A stretch of 64,000 bases of DNA from Pandoraea terrigena. GTDB lineage: Bacteria > Pseudomonadota > Gammaproteobacteria > Burkholderiales > Burkholderiaceae. Location: NCBI RefSeq assembly GCF_902459705.1, contig NZ_CABPRU010000001.1:62001-126000 (forward strand), in the 5' to 3' direction. Position numbers and translations under genes: made by a program. The notes beneath the pieces were generated by a model that was not told where the DNA came from, did no database searches, and saw nothing but the letters and a program-made list of their open reading frames with translations. Positions within the stretch are counted from its first letter, which is position 1; every line of letters starts with the position of its first letter. This document shows, piece after piece, positions 1-9,409 of this stretch.

Positions 1-672
1 CACGCCGATGGCGAGCAGCGCCAGACCGATCAGGTCGAAGGGCAGCTTCTGGGTCTTCGTCTCGTGTCCGCGCAGCAGGACGAAGCAGGACGCCGCCGAG
101 AAGATCCCGACCGGCACATTGATGTAGAAGATCCACGGCCAGGTGTAGTTGTCGGTGATCCATCCCCCCACGACGGGGCCGAAGATCGGCGCCACGATGA
201 CGGTCATGGCCCAGAGGCCGAGCGCGAGGCCGCGTTTCTTTTCGGGAAAACTGCGCAGAAGAATGGTTTGCGAGAGCGGCACCATCGGGCCGGACACGAG
301 ACCCTGCAGCAGCCGGAAGAAGACAAGGGCCTCCATGTTGGGCGCGAGGCCGCACAGCATCGACGCCACGGTAAAGGCCGCGACCGAAGTCACGAAGAGC
401 TTCGCCTCGCCGACGCGGCGGGCCAGCCATCCGGTGAGGGGCACGGCGATGGCCGCCGCCACGGCGTACGAGCTGATGACCCAGGTGCCCTGGCTGTTCG
501 ATACCCCCACGCTCCCCGCGATGGTGGGCACGGCAACGTTTGCGATCGACGTGTCGAGCACCTCCATGAAAGTGCCCAGCGCGAGACCTATCGTGAGAAT
601 GGCCAGTCGCCCACCGGTCAACGGCGCACCTTGCGGCGAAGCGGTGGCGTTTGCGGCGGCGGCGTTTGCCAT
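1..672 (-). CDS. DHA2-family MFS efflux transporter (5' part)
   Basis: First 224 codons of a multidrug-efflux type major facilitator of the DHA2 (EmrB/QacA, 14-TM) family; the gene runs off the left edge. From the ATG at 672 there is an Ala-rich leader, then TM1 with MEVLDTSIANVAVPTIAG, the characteristic DHA2 D-T-S-I-x-N-V-A-x-P motif. GWLARRVGEAKLF (loop 2-3 motif A) and GGWITDNYTWPWIFYINVP (a DHA2 signature around TM5) follow. The family exports drugs or toxic metabolites by proton antiport in the inner membrane, often with an EmrA-like adaptor that would lie outside this window. Substrate cannot be told. Confidence 0.9.
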   Translation of the reverse strand, partial: MANAAAANATASPQGAPLTGGRLAILTIGLALGTFMEVLDTSIANVAVPTIAGSVGVSNSQGTWVISSYAVAAAIAVPLTGWLARRVGEAKLFVTSVAAFTVASMLCGLAPNMEALVFFRLLQGLVSGPMVPLSQTILLRSFPEKKRGLALGLWAMTVIVAPIFGPVVGGWITDNYTWPWIFYINVPVGIFSAASCFVLLRGHETKTQKLPFDLIGLALLAIGV

Positions 673-1104
673 GCGAAGCCTCTCCCTGAAATGGTGGGGT
701 GGCCGGGTCGCAGCGACCCGGGCCAATGTCATCTCCGGATGGTGCCAAAGAACGGCGATCACGTGCGACGCAGGTTTGGAACACAGCCTCTAAATCGGCA
801 GGGGACGGCGTGGGTGGCTCGGTCCATCCGGAGGCGATTGCGCGAATCACGCGTCGCGTAAGGGTTTGGGGCGGTACTGTCTCGCTACGCGTCATCGCCG
901 CGCGACAAATGATCTTCGTTTGGCGAACCCGAGATGCTTTTACCGCTTGACGTCGCCGGGCCGTCGAGATTGAATCGCCGCTGACGCCCGACGTGTGCGA
1001 CGCCACGTCGCTGTCCCCAGGGCGTAGTTTCGTGCAGGCTCAAATACCGTTCGCTCGTCAGCGCAACTGGCACCCCGGCGACAGCGAAATCACAGGACCA
1101 GCCC
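673..1104. other. Intergenic stretch, no supported gene
   Basis: 432 bp between the divergent DHA2 transporter and MHYT genes. It must hold both promoters, but I see no convincing -35/-10 pair or palindrome. Short open frames on both strands here have no family resemblance and no ribosome binding site. Confidence 0.5.
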
Positions 1105-1899
1105 ATGCAGCCAGGTAGCGTCGTTCCCCTTCAGTACAGTGAGTTTCTGGTTCTGCTCTCCTTCGTGATCTCGACGCTGGGGGCCTACGTCGCGTTGGTG
1201 GCGGCGTCGCGCATTCGTGACGACGACGGTCGCATCAGCGTTGGCTATCTCGTCGTGTCGGCCTTGGCCTTGGGAGGCGTTGGCATCTGGGGCATGCATT
1301 TCATTGGCATGGCCGCGCAGCGCCTGCCGTTCCCCGTGTCGTATTCCCTGTGGCCGACGCTCGGCAGCCTGCTGTTGGCCGTGGTGGTCTCGGGTGCGGC
1401 GCTCTGGTACGTTGCGCGTGCGCCCTATCGCAACGCCGTGCCATGCGTGATCGGTGGCGTAGCGGGCGGACTGGGCGTGGCGGGCATGCATTACCTCGGA
1501 ATGAACGCCATGCGCACACAGGCGTATTTCGAATGGAACACGGCGATCGTCGCCCTGTCGGTGGTCATCGCGATCGTGGCGGCGAGCGTGGCGCTCTGGA
1601 TGGCATTCCATCTGGAGACGACTTTGCAACGCACGCTGGCCGCGCTGGTGATGGCAGTGGCGGTTTGCGGGATGCATTACACGGGCATGCGCGCCGGCAC
1701 GATCATCTGCACGTCTTCTCCGCGCGCGCAGATCAGTATGCGTTTGCATGGCGACATGCTGCCATACGGCGTCTTCCTGATCGCTTGCGTGGTCTTGCTG
1801 GCGATGGCGGTGTTGCTCTATCGCACGTCGCGTCGGCGGCGCGAGCGCATGGCGGCGCGGCTCGACGCCCTCGTGCGCCAGCACGCGGGGCCTGTCTGA
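1105..1899 (+). CDS. MHYT-domain integral membrane sensor protein
   Basis: 264-residue membrane protein made almost only of an MHYT domain: about seven hydrophobic segments carrying three repeats of the signature, MHFIGM (64-69), MHYLGM (128-133) and MHYTGM (190-195). The conserved Met/His are proposed in the literature to bind copper and sense O2, CO or NO. In most proteins the domain is fused to GGDEF/EAL or kinase domains. Here it stands alone with a short basic cytoplasmic tail (RTSRRRRERM), so any output must be through a partner. Start ATG 1105 follows an AGGACCAG stretch. A hairpin terminator follows. Confidence 0.85.
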   Translation: MQPGSVVPLQYSEFLVLLSFVISTLGAYVALVAASRIRDDDGRISVGYLVVSALALGGVGIWGMHFIGMAAQRLPFPVSYSLWPTLGSLLLAVVVSGAALWYVARAPYRNAVPCVIGGVAGGLGVAGMHYLGMNAMRTQAYFEWNTAIVALSVVIAIVAASVALWMAFHLETTLQRTLAALVMAVAVCGMHYTGMRAGTIICTSSPRAQISMRLHGDMLPYGVFLIACVVLLAMAVLLYRTSRRRRERMAARLDALVRQHAGPV

Positions 1900-1927
1900 T
1901 ATCGGCGTTGTACCCGCCTGAAACGCG

Positions 1928-1964
1928 AAACGCCGACCCATCGAAAGACGGGCCGGCGTTTTGA
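1928..1964 (+). terminator. Rho-independent terminator after MHYT gene
   Basis: Inverted arms aaacgccg (1928-1935) and cggcgttt (1955-1962), extended inward with one mismatch, ending in a short T run. It lies 30 bp past the MHYT stop codon. Confidence 0.7.
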
Positions 1965-1995
1965 TGGGTGAGCGCCGTTCGGCGCGGCACACGAA

Positions 1996-2211
1996 TCAGT
2001 GCAGGATGGGGCTGCCTCCAACGGGCATGACGTCGCCTGTCTCGATCAGGTCGACGATGAAGAAAGGTTCGGTGTTAAGTTGCTTCGATGCACCTGGCTG
2101 GCCGGAATACCAGCACACCATCGCCATGTCGCCAAGCATGCGGGTAACGATGCCCATGGCACCCTGTGGCACTGCGATGTGATTGGATTTGACGATCGAT
2201 CCGACTTGCAC
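1996..2211 (-). CDS. Small conserved-looking hypothetical protein
   Basis: 71 residues, not recognised. The sequence (MQVGSIVKSNHIAVPQGAMG..., then MVCWYSGQPG and FFIVDLIETGD) alternates beta-strand-like segments and looks like a small SH3-like barrel of the kind in short Burkholderia hypothetical proteins. It lies 57 bp downstream of thpR on the same strand and could be co-transcribed. It stays open in a region where the other frames are poor. No function is proposed. Confidence 0.5.
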   Translation of the reverse strand: MQVGSIVKSNHIAVPQGAMGIVTRMLGDMAMVCWYSGQPGASKQLNTEPFFIVDLIETGDVMPVGGSPILH

Positions 2212-2268
2212 TTGAGCCTCCTGCGAATGACGAAAAACCGACGCACCAACCGGTCGGCCAATGCATCG

Positions 2269-2853
2269 TCATCCGACTATACCGTATTGCGTTGCAGGCA
2301 TCGCCGATTTCTCCGGCGACGTCGCGGAAAAGCCGTCGGACGGTCCGCCATGGTGTTCCGCGAGCACGCGATAGTGCGGGCCACGCGGCGTGCGCACGGA
2401 GTGGACGAGGACATACCCGTCGCAATGCCAGACGAGCGAGCGGGGATGCGGGTCGGACGGCGCGCGGCGCGCATGGCGCAGCAGCGTCACATGCGGGCGG
2501 AACGATTGCGTCACGACAGGTGCGCCGGTCGCACACCATTGCGAGAGAAAGGCGTCGCGCGTGGCGATGAGGCTCTCGGGAACCGCGGGCGCGCCCGCCC
2601 AGACGATCTTGCGATCGGCCCAGTAGCCCAGATGGTCGAAGGTGAGGGCGAACGGGGTGAGCGGCGTGCGCTGCATGAGCGCGAGCAGTACGGGCAGACG
2701 AGCGGGATCGACTTCGTCGAGAAAGGCTAGCGTCAGGTGCAGCGTTTGGGCGCGCAGCACGCGTCCGCCGCATTCCGCGTGAGCCGAAACGGCCCACTCG
2801 TGCAGCTGGGCGCGTACGCCTGGCCCGGGCCACAGGGCAAGGAAGAGTCGCAT
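2269..2853 (-). CDS. thpR: RNA 2',3'-cyclic phosphodiesterase ThpR (LigT family)
   Basis: 194-residue 2H phosphoesterase. It hydrolyses 2',3'-cyclic phosphate ends of RNA to 2'-phosphomonoesters and was historically described as a 2'-5' RNA ligase. Both catalytic HxT(L) motifs are present: HLTL at 39-42 and HVTL at 121-124. The family N-terminus (MRLFLALWPG) and the tryptophan-rich middle (DHLGYWADRKIVWAG) fit, and the length is typical (about 175-195). Cytoplasmic. Confidence 0.93.
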   Translation of the reverse strand: MRLFLALWPGPGVRAQLHEWAVSAHAECGGRVLRAQTLHLTLAFLDEVDPARLPVLLALMQRTPLTPFALTFDHLGYWADRKIVWAGAPAVPESLIATRDAFLSQWCATGAPVVTQSFRPHVTLLRHARRAPSDPHPRSLVWHCDGYVLVHSVRTPRGPHYRVLAEHHGGPSDGFSATSPEKSAMPATQYGIVG

Positions 2854-3008
2854 GAGAACACCACAGGTTGGATCCTGCTGATGATTCTCATAGTAGACGG
2901 GCCAACGGGCGAATTCCAGTCGGCCGGGCGCAAGCGAGCATCAACCGTCGCTTTGACGAGGGGCGCTCGACGGCGATGGCACGATGCGCGGGCGCGGCGC
3001 CCGTTGCG

Positions 3009-3389
3009 TCAGTTGGTCGAGATGGCGGGGGTGATGCCGCGACGGCCGCGGCGGGGATTCTCTGCCGATTTCTCTTCGGGTTTGGCCTGCACCGGCGGAT
3101 GCATGATGCTGTTCCAGTTGTTCTGGATGGCGGTGTCGGTGGTGTCGTGCGAGACGGCGCGCGAAATGTCGGCGCTCGGATTGAAGGCGCCCGATCCCGT
3201 TGCGCCATTGGCGCCGGTCGCTGTCGTCGCATTGCCCGGATTGGCTGCTGCGGGGGTGTTCTGTGCGTGAGCGTGCGGCGTCAGCGCGAACGTGGCGCAG
3301 AGGGTGACGATGATGGCGGGCAGCGTCCAGCGGGATTTTTGCAGCAGGGGCGTGTCGAGCGTACGTCGGGCGGTTGAATCGTGGGTCAT
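3009..3389 (-). CDS. Putative exported hypothetical protein
   Basis: About 126 residues from the ATG at 3389; a longer frame opens at 3458 but places the signal peptide deep inside. There is a basic N-terminus, a hydrophobic core (WTLPAIIVTLCATFAL) and an AHA-Q cleavage-like site. The mature part is low-complexity (Ala/Asn/Thr/Gly rich) and ends in a basic stretch, ENPRRGRRG. No family recognised. It is encoded next to two other small envelope proteins on the same strand. Confidence 0.5.
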   Translation of the reverse strand: MTHDSTARRTLDTPLLQKSRWTLPAIIVTLCATFALTPHAHAQNTPAAANPGNATTATGANGATGSGAFNPSADISRAVSHDTTDTAIQNNWNSIMHPPVQAKPEEKSAENPRRGRRGITPAISTN

Positions 3390-3473
3390 CAGGTGTCTCG
3401 GGCGAGGCGACGCAATGTCGCCGACGTCGTCACCTCGTGGGAACGACGTCGGCGTCACGTCATTATTGTGAAA

Positions 3474-4097
3474 TCAGTAGCTGCCGGGCGGCGGCTTCCA
3501 GCCCGGCGGCGGTGGCGGCGGCGGGGCATAGCGCTGCACCGGTTGGGTCGGCATCATCGTGTCACCGCGAACGGGGACGCGATTGCCGGACGCATACATG
3601 CACTGAACGTAGGCCTGATCATAGCGGCTTTGCGTGACGTATGCAGACGATTGCGCGGTGCCCATGCCGACGGCACTGCCAGTGAGCAGGCCCGCCCCGG
3701 CACCGATGGCGGCTCCCGAGCCGCCGCCGATGGCTGCGCCGGCAGCCGCACCGATGGCCGTGCCGAGGACCGCGCTGCCGATCGCGCTGTTGTTGGCGGC
3801 GGTGGCGGTATCGAGTCCGCCGTTCTGGCCGGAGGCGTACTGGCGGCAGTTGAAATCGTCCCGGCGGAACTGATCGAACGATTTGCCTGTGCCGGGCAAT
3901 GCCATGAGGCTCGGGCCGGTGGGGACCACGGCGCATCCTGCGAGCGCTGCGACGGCGATGACGATGGCCAGCGGCGCGGTGAGACGTTGCGCGCGACGCG
4001 AGTGTCCGATGATGGGGGGCGCAGGGGCCACTTCGGATGATTGACGCGTCGCCGCCGACGGATGACGTGCTCGGGAGGCGGACAATTCGAATGACAT
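3474..4097 (-). CDS. Glycine-zipper lipoprotein
   Basis: About 207 residues from ATG 4097. This start is preferred over 4160, which would overlap the upstream gene by about 50 bp. The hydrophobic signal ends in a lipobox (VAALAGC), so it is probably lipidated and anchored in the envelope. Then come FRRDDFNCRQYASGQ, a long Gly/Ala helix-packing region with repeated GxxxG (AIGAAAGAAIGGGSGAAIGA), QSRYDQAYVQCMYASG, and a proline-rich tail. This resembles the YMGG/glycine-zipper families of small outer-membrane lipoproteins. It lies 14 bp after the next upstream gene, so probably in one operon. Confidence 0.75.
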   Translation of the reverse strand: MSFELSASRARHPSAATRQSSEVAPAPPIIGHSRRAQRLTAPLAIVIAVAALAGCAVVPTGPSLMALPGTGKSFDQFRRDDFNCRQYASGQNGGLDTATAANNSAIGSAVLGTAIGAAAGAAIGGGSGAAIGAGAGLLTGSAVGMGTAQSSAYVTQSRYDQAYVQCMYASGNRVPVRGDTMMPTQPVQRYAPPPPPPPGWKPPPGSY

Positions 4098-4111
4098 GGT
4101 GCGTCTCCCGA

Positions 4112-4465
4112 TCAGTTCGATGCCGGTTGCGCGGGCACTTCGCGCCATCCGGCCGGACACGTTTTCACGTAGGGGTAGTAGGCGCCCGCCTTGTCGCAGT
4201 AGTACCAGGTGTCGCTGTTGGTGCCGGGCTGATCGCCCTGGGCGCCGGGTTGCGATTGTTCGATGTATTGCTGCGGCTGGCTGGGAACGACGACGACGGG
4301 GGGCGCGTAGTACTGCGTGGGCGGATAGTAAGGATAGCCGTAGGGGTAGTAGCCGGGGCCGACCCAGACGCGCACGCCACCGCCGCCGTGCCAGGCGAGG
4401 GCGCTGCCGCTGGCCATGACAGCGGCCACGGCGACGAAACTGAGGACAACAGGAAGACGTTTCAC
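4112..4465 (-). CDS. Small secreted envelope protein with C-terminal WYYCD...CPxGW motif
   Basis: 117 residues with a clear signal peptide (MKRLPVVLSFVAVAAVMASG, cleavage near SALA-W). A Tyr/Pro/Gly-rich segment follows (GYYPYGYPYYPPTQYY). The C-terminal module WYYCDKAGAYYPYVKTCPAGW has two cysteines that probably form a disulfide. This module is widespread in small proteobacterial periplasmic or outer-membrane proteins of unknown function. It is first gene of the pair with the glycine-zipper lipoprotein. Confidence 0.75.
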   Translation of the reverse strand: MKRLPVVLSFVAVAAVMASGSALAWHGGGGVRVWVGPGYYPYGYPYYPPTQYYAPPVVVVPSQPQQYIEQSQPGAQGDQPGTNSDTWYYCDKAGAYYPYVKTCPAGWREVPAQPASN

Positions 4466-4701
4466 GACACTGACCTCGAAGTACGAACGCCGGGCGCGGT
4501 GGATTCCGCCTTGCGTAGGCGCGTCGTCAACGAGGGAAATGTGACCCGATGAGACGCAACGCTGCCCTGGAGTCGATGATTTCGAGTCTAGGCCTGTCCC
4601 CCTGGCGGAGCAATTACAGCGCCTGTGAGAAGTGTTTCAAAGCATTACGCTTTCTGAGGAACGGCACGAAGATTGGCGGTTCTCGCAACGCGCAGTGTCC
4701 A

Positions 4702-6096
4702 TCACTTCCCAATACAAAACCGACTGAAAATCACCCCGAGCAGATCGTCCGACGTGAACTCACCGGTGATCGTGCTGAGTTGCTCCTGCGCGAGGCGCAA
4801 CTCCTCGGCAAAGAGATCGAGCGCACTCGCGTTCCGGCGCGCATGCGCGTCTGCCATCTCAATATGTTCGCGTGCGGCGCGCAGTGCCGACAGATGTCGT
4901 TCGCGTGCCAGGAACACCCCTTCGTTGCCCGCCTGCCAACCGGCAATCTTGAGCAGCTCCGCGCGCAGCAGATCGACCCCCTGCCCGCCCTTTGCCGATA
5001 AGCGTACACCAAGCGGCGCCGCGCCCTCTTTCGGTAACACCGTCGCCGGCTCACCCGCCAGATCCGTCTTGTTGTACACACGCACGATGGGCACGTGCTT
5101 TGGCAACTGTTTCGCGATGACCTCGTCTTCCGGTGTCATGCCGGTGCGCGTGTCGAGCAGATGCAGCACGGCGTCCGCCTTCGCGATCTCGCTCCAGCTA
5201 CGCGCAACGCCGATGCGCTCCACTTCATCCTCCGTTTCGCGCAAGCCCGCCGTGTCGATGATGTGCAGGGGAATGCCGTCGATCTGAATCGTCTGCTGCA
5301 CCTTGTCGCGCGTGGTTCCGGCGATCGGCGTGACAATGGCCAGCTCCGCGCCGGCCAGGGCGTTGAGCAACGACGACTTGCCGACGTTCGGCTGCCCCGC
5401 CAGCACCACATTGATCCCCTCGCGCAGCAACGCGCCCTGTCGCGCTTGCGACAGCACGCGCGCCAGTTGCGTGCGAATCCGCTCGAGTTGGCCGAAGGCG
5501 TCGGCCGCCTCCAGAAAATCGATTTCCTCTTCCGGGAAGTCCAGCGTCGCCTCGACCAGCATGCGCAGATGAATCACCAGATCCACCAGCGAATGAATTT
5601 CGCGCGAAAACGCCCCGTCGAGCGATCGGCTTGCCGAGCGGGCAGCGGCCTCGGTACTCGCTTCGATCAGATCGGCCACCGCTTCCGCTTGCGCGAGATC
5701 GAGCTTGTCGTTCAGAAACGCGCGATGCGTAAATTCGCCTGGCGTCGCCAGGCGCACGCCCAGCGTCCCCCCTTCGTCGAGACATCGCTGCAACAGCAGT
5801 TGCAACACGATCGGTCCGCCGTGGCCCTGCAACTCCAGCACGTCCTCCCCCGTGTACGAATTTGGACCGGGGAAGTACAGCGCGATGCCGCGATCCAGCA
5901 CCTCGCCGGTGGCATCGAGAAACGGCAGGTACGACGCATGACGCGGCTTGAGCGGCTGCCCGACCAGACGCGCGATCACACGCTGCACGGCGTCGCCGCG
6001 ATGCTTGCCGAAGGACACCCGCACCACGCCGATCCCGCCGCGTCCTGGGGCGGTGGCAATGGCGGCAATCGGGACGGCGGAGACAGTGGCGCTCAT
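4702..6096 (-). CDS. mnmE: tRNA uridine-5-carboxymethylaminomethyl(34) synthesis GTPase MnmE
   Basis: 464 residues, the normal length. With MnmG it makes (c)mnm5U at the wobble position of several tRNAs, using a formyl-THF-derived C1 unit. The N-terminal folate-binding domain ([24 protein letters not shown]) is followed by a helical domain with an inserted G domain: P-loop GQPNVGKS at 234-241, GTTRD, DTAGL and NKTD. The C-terminus CIGK carries the conserved cysteine motif. It is the downstream end of the rpmH-rnpA-yidD-yidC block, but a terminator after yidC separates it, so it probably has its own promoter. Confidence 0.98.
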   Translation of the reverse strand: MSATVSAVPIAAIATAPGRGGIGVVRVSFGKHRGDAVQRVIARLVGQPLKPRHASYLPFLDATGEVLDRGIALYFPGPNSYTGEDVLELQGHGGPIVLQLLLQRCLDEGGTLGVRLATPGEFTHRAFLNDKLDLAQAEAVADLIEASTEAAARSASRSLDGAFSREIHSLVDLVIHLRMLVEATLDFPEEEIDFLEAADAFGQLERIRTQLARVLSQARQGALLREGINVVLAGQPNVGKSSLLNALAGAELAIVTPIAGTTRDKVQQTIQIDGIPLHIIDTAGLRETEDEVERIGVARSWSEIAKADAVLHLLDTRTGMTPEDEVIAKQLPKHVPIVRVYNKTDLAGEPATVLPKEGAAPLGVRLSAKGGQGVDLLRAELLKIAGWQAGNEGVFLARERHLSALRAAREHIEMADAHARRNASALDLFAEELRLAQEQLSTITGEFTSDDLLGVIFSRFCIGK

Positions 6097-6141
6097 GGCA
6101 CGGTTTCTTTGAAAAACAGAGGCTTATTTTGACATGCACCA

Positions 6142-6173
6142 AACAAAACCGCCCGCGAGAGACTCGCGGGCGG
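6142..6173 (-). terminator. Rho-independent terminator after yidC
   Basis: Perfect 11-bp arms ccgcccgcgag (6149-6159) and ctcgcgggcgg (6163-6173) with a 3-nt loop. On the minus strand a TTTTGTTT run follows. It lies 32 bp past the yidC stop and ends the rpmH-yidC operon. Confidence 0.85.
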
Positions 6174-6205
6174 CTGTGTCAGTCAGACGGTCAGACCCGA
6201 AAACG

Positions 6206-7861
6206 TCAGGCCGCCTTCTTTTCCTTCTTGGTGCCGAGCATTCGATTGATCGACCATTGCTGCGCAATCGACAACGAATTGTTGACCACGTAGTACAGCA
6301 CCAGGCCCGAGGGCAGGAAGAGGAACATGAACGAGAAGATGAGCGGCATGAACATCATCATCTTGGCCTGCATCGGATCCGGCGGCGTCGGGTTCAAACG
6401 CGTCTGGATGAACATCGACACGGCCATCAGCACCGGCAGGATGTAATACGGATCCTGCGTCGAGAGGTCATGAATCCAGCCCAGCCAAGGCGCGCCGCGC
6501 ATTTCCACCGACGAGAGCAGCACCCAGTACAGGGCGATGAACACGGGAATCTGGATCACGATCGGAATACAGCCGCCGAACGGATTGACCTTCTCGGTCT
6601 TGTACAGCTCCATCAGGGCCGCGTTCATCTTCTGCGGATCGCTCTTGTAGCGTTCGCGCAGTGCCTGCATCCGCGGCGTGATTTCCTTCATGCGCGCCAT
6701 CGACTTGTAGCTCGCGGCCGACAGTGGGAAGAACACCAGCTTGATGATCACGGTCACGGCAATGATCGCCCAACCCCAGTTGCCGATCAGCCCATGCAGC
6801 TTCGAGAGCAGCCAGAACAGCGGCTTGGCGAGGATCGTGAAGTAACCGTAGTCCTTCGTCAGCTCCAGGCCGGGCGCAATCTGCTCGAGCATGTGCTCTT
6901 CCTGCGGACCGGCGAACAAACGCGCATCGACCGTCTCGCTGCCACCGGCCGGAATGCTCGCGAGCGGTTCTTTCACACCCACGCGATACAGACCGTTGTC
7001 CAGCTTGCCGATGTAGTTGTCGCGCTTGGCGCCTTCCTTCGGAATCCAGGCCGTGGCGAAGTAATGCTGCACCATGCCGATCCAGCCATCGCTCGACTGC
7101 TTGACGTACTTCGCCTTGTCCTTGTCGATGTCGCTGAACGTGATCTTCTGGAACTTCTCGTCGCTGCTGTAGACCGTCGGGCCCGTGAACGTGTGCGAGA
7201 ACTTCGCGCCGCTGATCTCACGGCCGTCGCGCACCAGTTCCATGTACAGCGTCGGCTGGATGGCGGCGTCGGACTTGTTGACGATCGTGTTCGACACGTC
7301 GATCACGTAGCTGCCGCGATGGAACGTGTAAGCACGCACCAACTGCAGGCCGCCCTTGACCGGCGATTCGAACTTCACGGTCAGTGTGTCGCCCGTCATC
7401 GTGGTCGGGCCCGGCACCTGCGTGAAGATGTCGTTGTGGTTCGGGAAGTCGCCGCCGATCAAACCCGTGCGAGCGTAATACTGCTGGCTCGGCGTATTGT
7501 CGAACAACACCACATGCTTGTCGGCTTCCGTGGCGTCGGGCCATTGCTTGAGCGCCAGGAACGACACGGTGCCGCCTTGCGCGCTGATGTCGGCCTCATA
7601 GACGTCGGTCGTGATGCGGACATTCTGCGCTGCGGCAGCGGCCGGTGCGTTGCCCGGGGCACTACCCGCCGCGGCGGCCGCGTTGGCACCTTGCGGCAGG
7701 TCGTTGGCCGGCGTCGGACTTCCGCCCTTGGCGGCCGGGGTGGAGACCTCGGGCGTCGGGAAGAACAGCGACGAATGGCCATTGGCGCGTTGCCAGTTGT
7801 CGAAAAGCATCACGACAGACAGCGCGAAAATGACCCAGAGTACGGTGCGTTTGATGTCCAT
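6206..7861 (-). CDS. yidC: Membrane protein insertase YidC
   Basis: 551 residues. Inserts and folds inner-membrane proteins, alone or with SecYEG. It has the proteobacterial architecture: an N-terminal TM ([18 protein letters not shown]), a variable Ala/Pro linker, a large periplasmic beta-sandwich domain, then the conserved five-TM core. Core landmarks are [20 protein letters not shown], a cytoplasmic coiled coil ([19 protein letters not shown]), [20 protein letters not shown] and [18 protein letters not shown], with a basic tail KKEKKAA. It lies 24 bp after yidD. Confidence 0.98.
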   Translation of the reverse strand: MDIKRTVLWVIFALSVVMLFDNWQRANGHSSLFFPTPEVSTPAAKGGSPTPANDLPQGANAAAAAGSAPGNAPAAAAAQNVRITTDVYEADISAQGGTVSFLALKQWPDATEADKHVVLFDNTPSQQYYARTGLIGGDFPNHNDIFTQVPGPTTMTGDTLTVKFESPVKGGLQLVRAYTFHRGSYVIDVSNTIVNKSDAAIQPTLYMELVRDGREISGAKFSHTFTGPTVYSSDEKFQKITFSDIDKDKAKYVKQSSDGWIGMVQHYFATAWIPKEGAKRDNYIGKLDNGLYRVGVKEPLASIPAGGSETVDARLFAGPQEEHMLEQIAPGLELTKDYGYFTILAKPLFWLLSKLHGLIGNWGWAIIAVTVIIKLVFFPLSAASYKSMARMKEITPRMQALRERYKSDPQKMNAALMELYKTEKVNPFGGCIPIVIQIPVFIALYWVLLSSVEMRGAPWLGWIHDLSTQDPYYILPVLMAVSMFIQTRLNPTPPDPMQAKMMMFMPLIFSFMFLFLPSGLVLYYVVNNSLSIAQQWSINRMLGTKKEKKAA

Positions 7862-7885
7862 GCGGTAACTCGTGGTGGACGAAAC

Positions 7886-8242
7886 TCAGGAATGGCCCGG
7901 CGCGCGGCGCGTGACTGCCGAAGCGGCCGCAGGCCCGGACGAGACCGTCTGCTTGGCTCGCGACGCATCGTTTCCGGCGGCCGTATCGGTGCCTTGGACG
8001 GTGTTATCGGGAGCGTGACAGACGTGTCGAGCCGGCGGTACGGGATCGAAACCGCCGGGGTGAAACGGATGACAGCGACATAGACGCCGGGCCGCGAGAT
8101 AAGTGCCGTAACCGGCACCGTGTTCGACGATGGCCTCGCGCGCGTAGTCGGAGCAGCTCGGATGGAAGCGGCAACGGTTCCCCAGCCAGGGACTGATCAC
8201 CAGCTTATAACCGCGCAGGAGCAACAACAGCACGCTTCGCAT
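7886..8242 (-). CDS. yidD: Membrane protein insertion efficiency factor YidD
   Basis: 118 residues. The UPF0161/YidD core is complete in the first ~75 ([21 protein letters not shown], then [12 protein letters not shown] and [18 protein letters not shown]) with the conserved cysteines. It helps YidC-dependent insertion at the inner face of the membrane. A polar 35-40-residue tail ([20 protein letters not shown]...) is longer than in most homologues. It lies 14 bp after rnpA and 24 bp before yidC. Confidence 0.95.
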   Translation of the reverse strand: MRSVLLLLLRGYKLVISPWLGNRCRFHPSCSDYAREAIVEHGAGYGTYLAARRLCRCHPFHPGGFDPVPPARHVCHAPDNTVQGTDTAAGNDASRAKQTVSSGPAAASAVTRRAPGHS

Positions 8243-8256
8243 CTCGATTCCGCCTG

Positions 8257-8757
8257 TCAGTCCGGCCGAGGTGGCCGGGTGGGCGGCGCATGCCCGGGGT
8301 CGGGCGCTACCGTGTAGGACTCACTACCTTCCGTCTTGGCGTCGGCCGTGCGGCGCTTGCGGGCGGCTTTTTCTGCCGCGTCGAAGAGCTGCGCGAATTC
8401 CGCCTGGCACAGTGTGTTCAACACTGGCGCGGCCGCTGCCGTGTACGTTCCCTTGTCGAAGCGACGCGTCAGCCGGAGCACGAAGTCCCAGCCGGCCAGC
8501 GCGGCGCGGCGCTGACGGAACATCTCGCGCGCCTGACGCTTGATCAGGTTGCGCGTGACCGCGCGGGGCGCGTGCTTCTTACCGACAACAATGCCGATGC
8601 GGCCCTCATGAGGCATGGCATCGACAGGGGCGGCCGGCGCAGTTTCGCGCCAGCGCATGTACAAGACGAAATGCGCGCTGCGACGCAAAGGACGCAAACT
8701 AAAAACGGATGAAAACTCATCCGTTTTGAGAAGTCGCGCAGCTTTGGGAAACCCCAT
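8257..8757 (-). CDS. rnpA: Ribonuclease P protein component
   Basis: 166 residues from ATG 8757, the start giving the expected [16 protein letters not shown]-terminus; a longer upstream frame would run into rpmH. It is the protein subunit of RNase P, which trims tRNA 5' leaders. The RNR-box core is present as [18 protein letters not shown], and [16 protein letters not shown] matches the family. The C-terminal tail ([15 protein letters not shown]...) is unstructured. The open frame carries a terminator-like hairpin in codons about 11-19 (see separate entry). Confidence 0.96.
   Translation of the reverse strand: MGFPKAARLLKTDEFSSVFSLRPLRRSAHFVLYMRWRETAPAAPVDAMPHEGRIGIVVGKKHAPRAVTRNLIKRQAREMFRQRRAALAGWDFVLRLTRRFDKGTYTAAAAPVLNTLCQAEFAQLFDAAEKAARKRRTADAKTEGSESYTVAPDPGHAPPTRPPRPD
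8701..8727 (-). promoter_or_regulatory. Terminator-like hairpin inside the start of rnpA
   Basis: Perfect 11-bp inverted repeat, arms 8702-8712 and 8717-8727 around a 4-nt loop. On the minus strand the second arm runs straight into TTTTT. It sits 30-56 nt inside the rnpA coding sequence, downstream of rpmH, and could attenuate transcription so that L34 mRNA exceeds rnpA mRNA. The function is inferred; the structure is directly visible. Confidence 0.6.
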
Positions 8758-8818
8758 TGCCGGGACTTCGCGCCTTGCGGATTTGACGCGCAAACCGCGG
8801 TACGACCGAGAACCGCGA

Positions 8819-8953
8819 TTAGACGGCCAGGCGCTTGCGGCCCTTGGCGCGACGAGCCGCGATGACCTTGCGGCCGCCACGGGTCTTCATGCGAACCAGG
8901 AAGCCATGGGTGCGCTTGCGGCGCGTCACGGAAGGCTGAAAAGTACGTTTCAT
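8819..8953 (-). CDS. rpmH: 50S ribosomal protein L34
   Basis: 44 residues, too short for standard ORF cut-offs but fully open: begins [18 protein letters not shown], ends [10 protein letters not shown]. This is the near-invariant L34 sequence, a basic protein of the large ribosomal subunit. It lies 61 nt upstream of rnpA and directly downstream of a strong promoter at 9105-9133, in the usual origin-proximal place. Confidence 0.98.
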   Translation of the reverse strand: MKRTFQPSVTRRKRTHGFLVRMKTRGGRKVIAARRAKGRKRLAV

Positions 8954-9104
8954 GATGCACTCACTGTGTGAAAAAATTCCCGCGCAGCAGCATCGTGAAA
9001 CGCCACATGGACACCGTGAAAACCTGCGAATTCAAGGACTTTCACGCTCGGTCCAGCCGTCGGGAGTTGGATAGGAATCCGGTTATCTTTCTAACGAACC
9101 CGCT

Positions 9105-9133
9105 ATTTAATCGGCTTTTCCGTTGTGTGTCAA
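9105..9133 (-). promoter_or_regulatory. Sigma70 promoter for the rpmH-rnpA-yidD-yidC operon
   Basis: On the minus strand TTGACA (9133-9128) is separated by exactly 17 bp from TTAAAT (9110-9105), about 150 bp upstream of the rpmH start. It is an almost consensus promoter in a locally AT-rich patch. Confidence 0.75.
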
Positions 9134-9400
9134 TAGGTTAGCCATCACCCGCAACGCGTCGCTGCGTGACCGGTGCTGCCATTGGCGTGGATCCGCCAGT
9201 CTGCGGCCTTCCGGCGGCGGGGGATGGCAGCCATCGCCGCAAACATCGATTTCTGCCAATAGGGAAACACCTGACGAGGAAGATATTCAGGCGGTCGCGG
9301 CAAATCATCGTCGTTGCCAGGGATTTGCGCAGGCTTCGTGCGAAGTCAGGCGGGTTAACGCGGTACGTCCGCCCGGAGATCCCGGTGCTGTGGGCATTCC

Positions 9401-9409
9401 TGTGGATAA
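9401..9409 (-). promoter_or_regulatory. DnaA box
   Basis: TGTGGATAA, the exact complement of the consensus TTATCCACA, in the rpmH-dnaA intergenic region. Confidence 0.8.

Noticed and set aside
885-1106. 73-codon minus-strand frame in the gap before the MHYT gene
   Set aside because: No family, no ribosome binding site, composition like random GC-rich DNA.
6134-8083. 649-codon open frame antisense to yidC and yidD
   Set aside because: Arg/His-rich shadow; yidC and yidD on the other strand are unambiguous.
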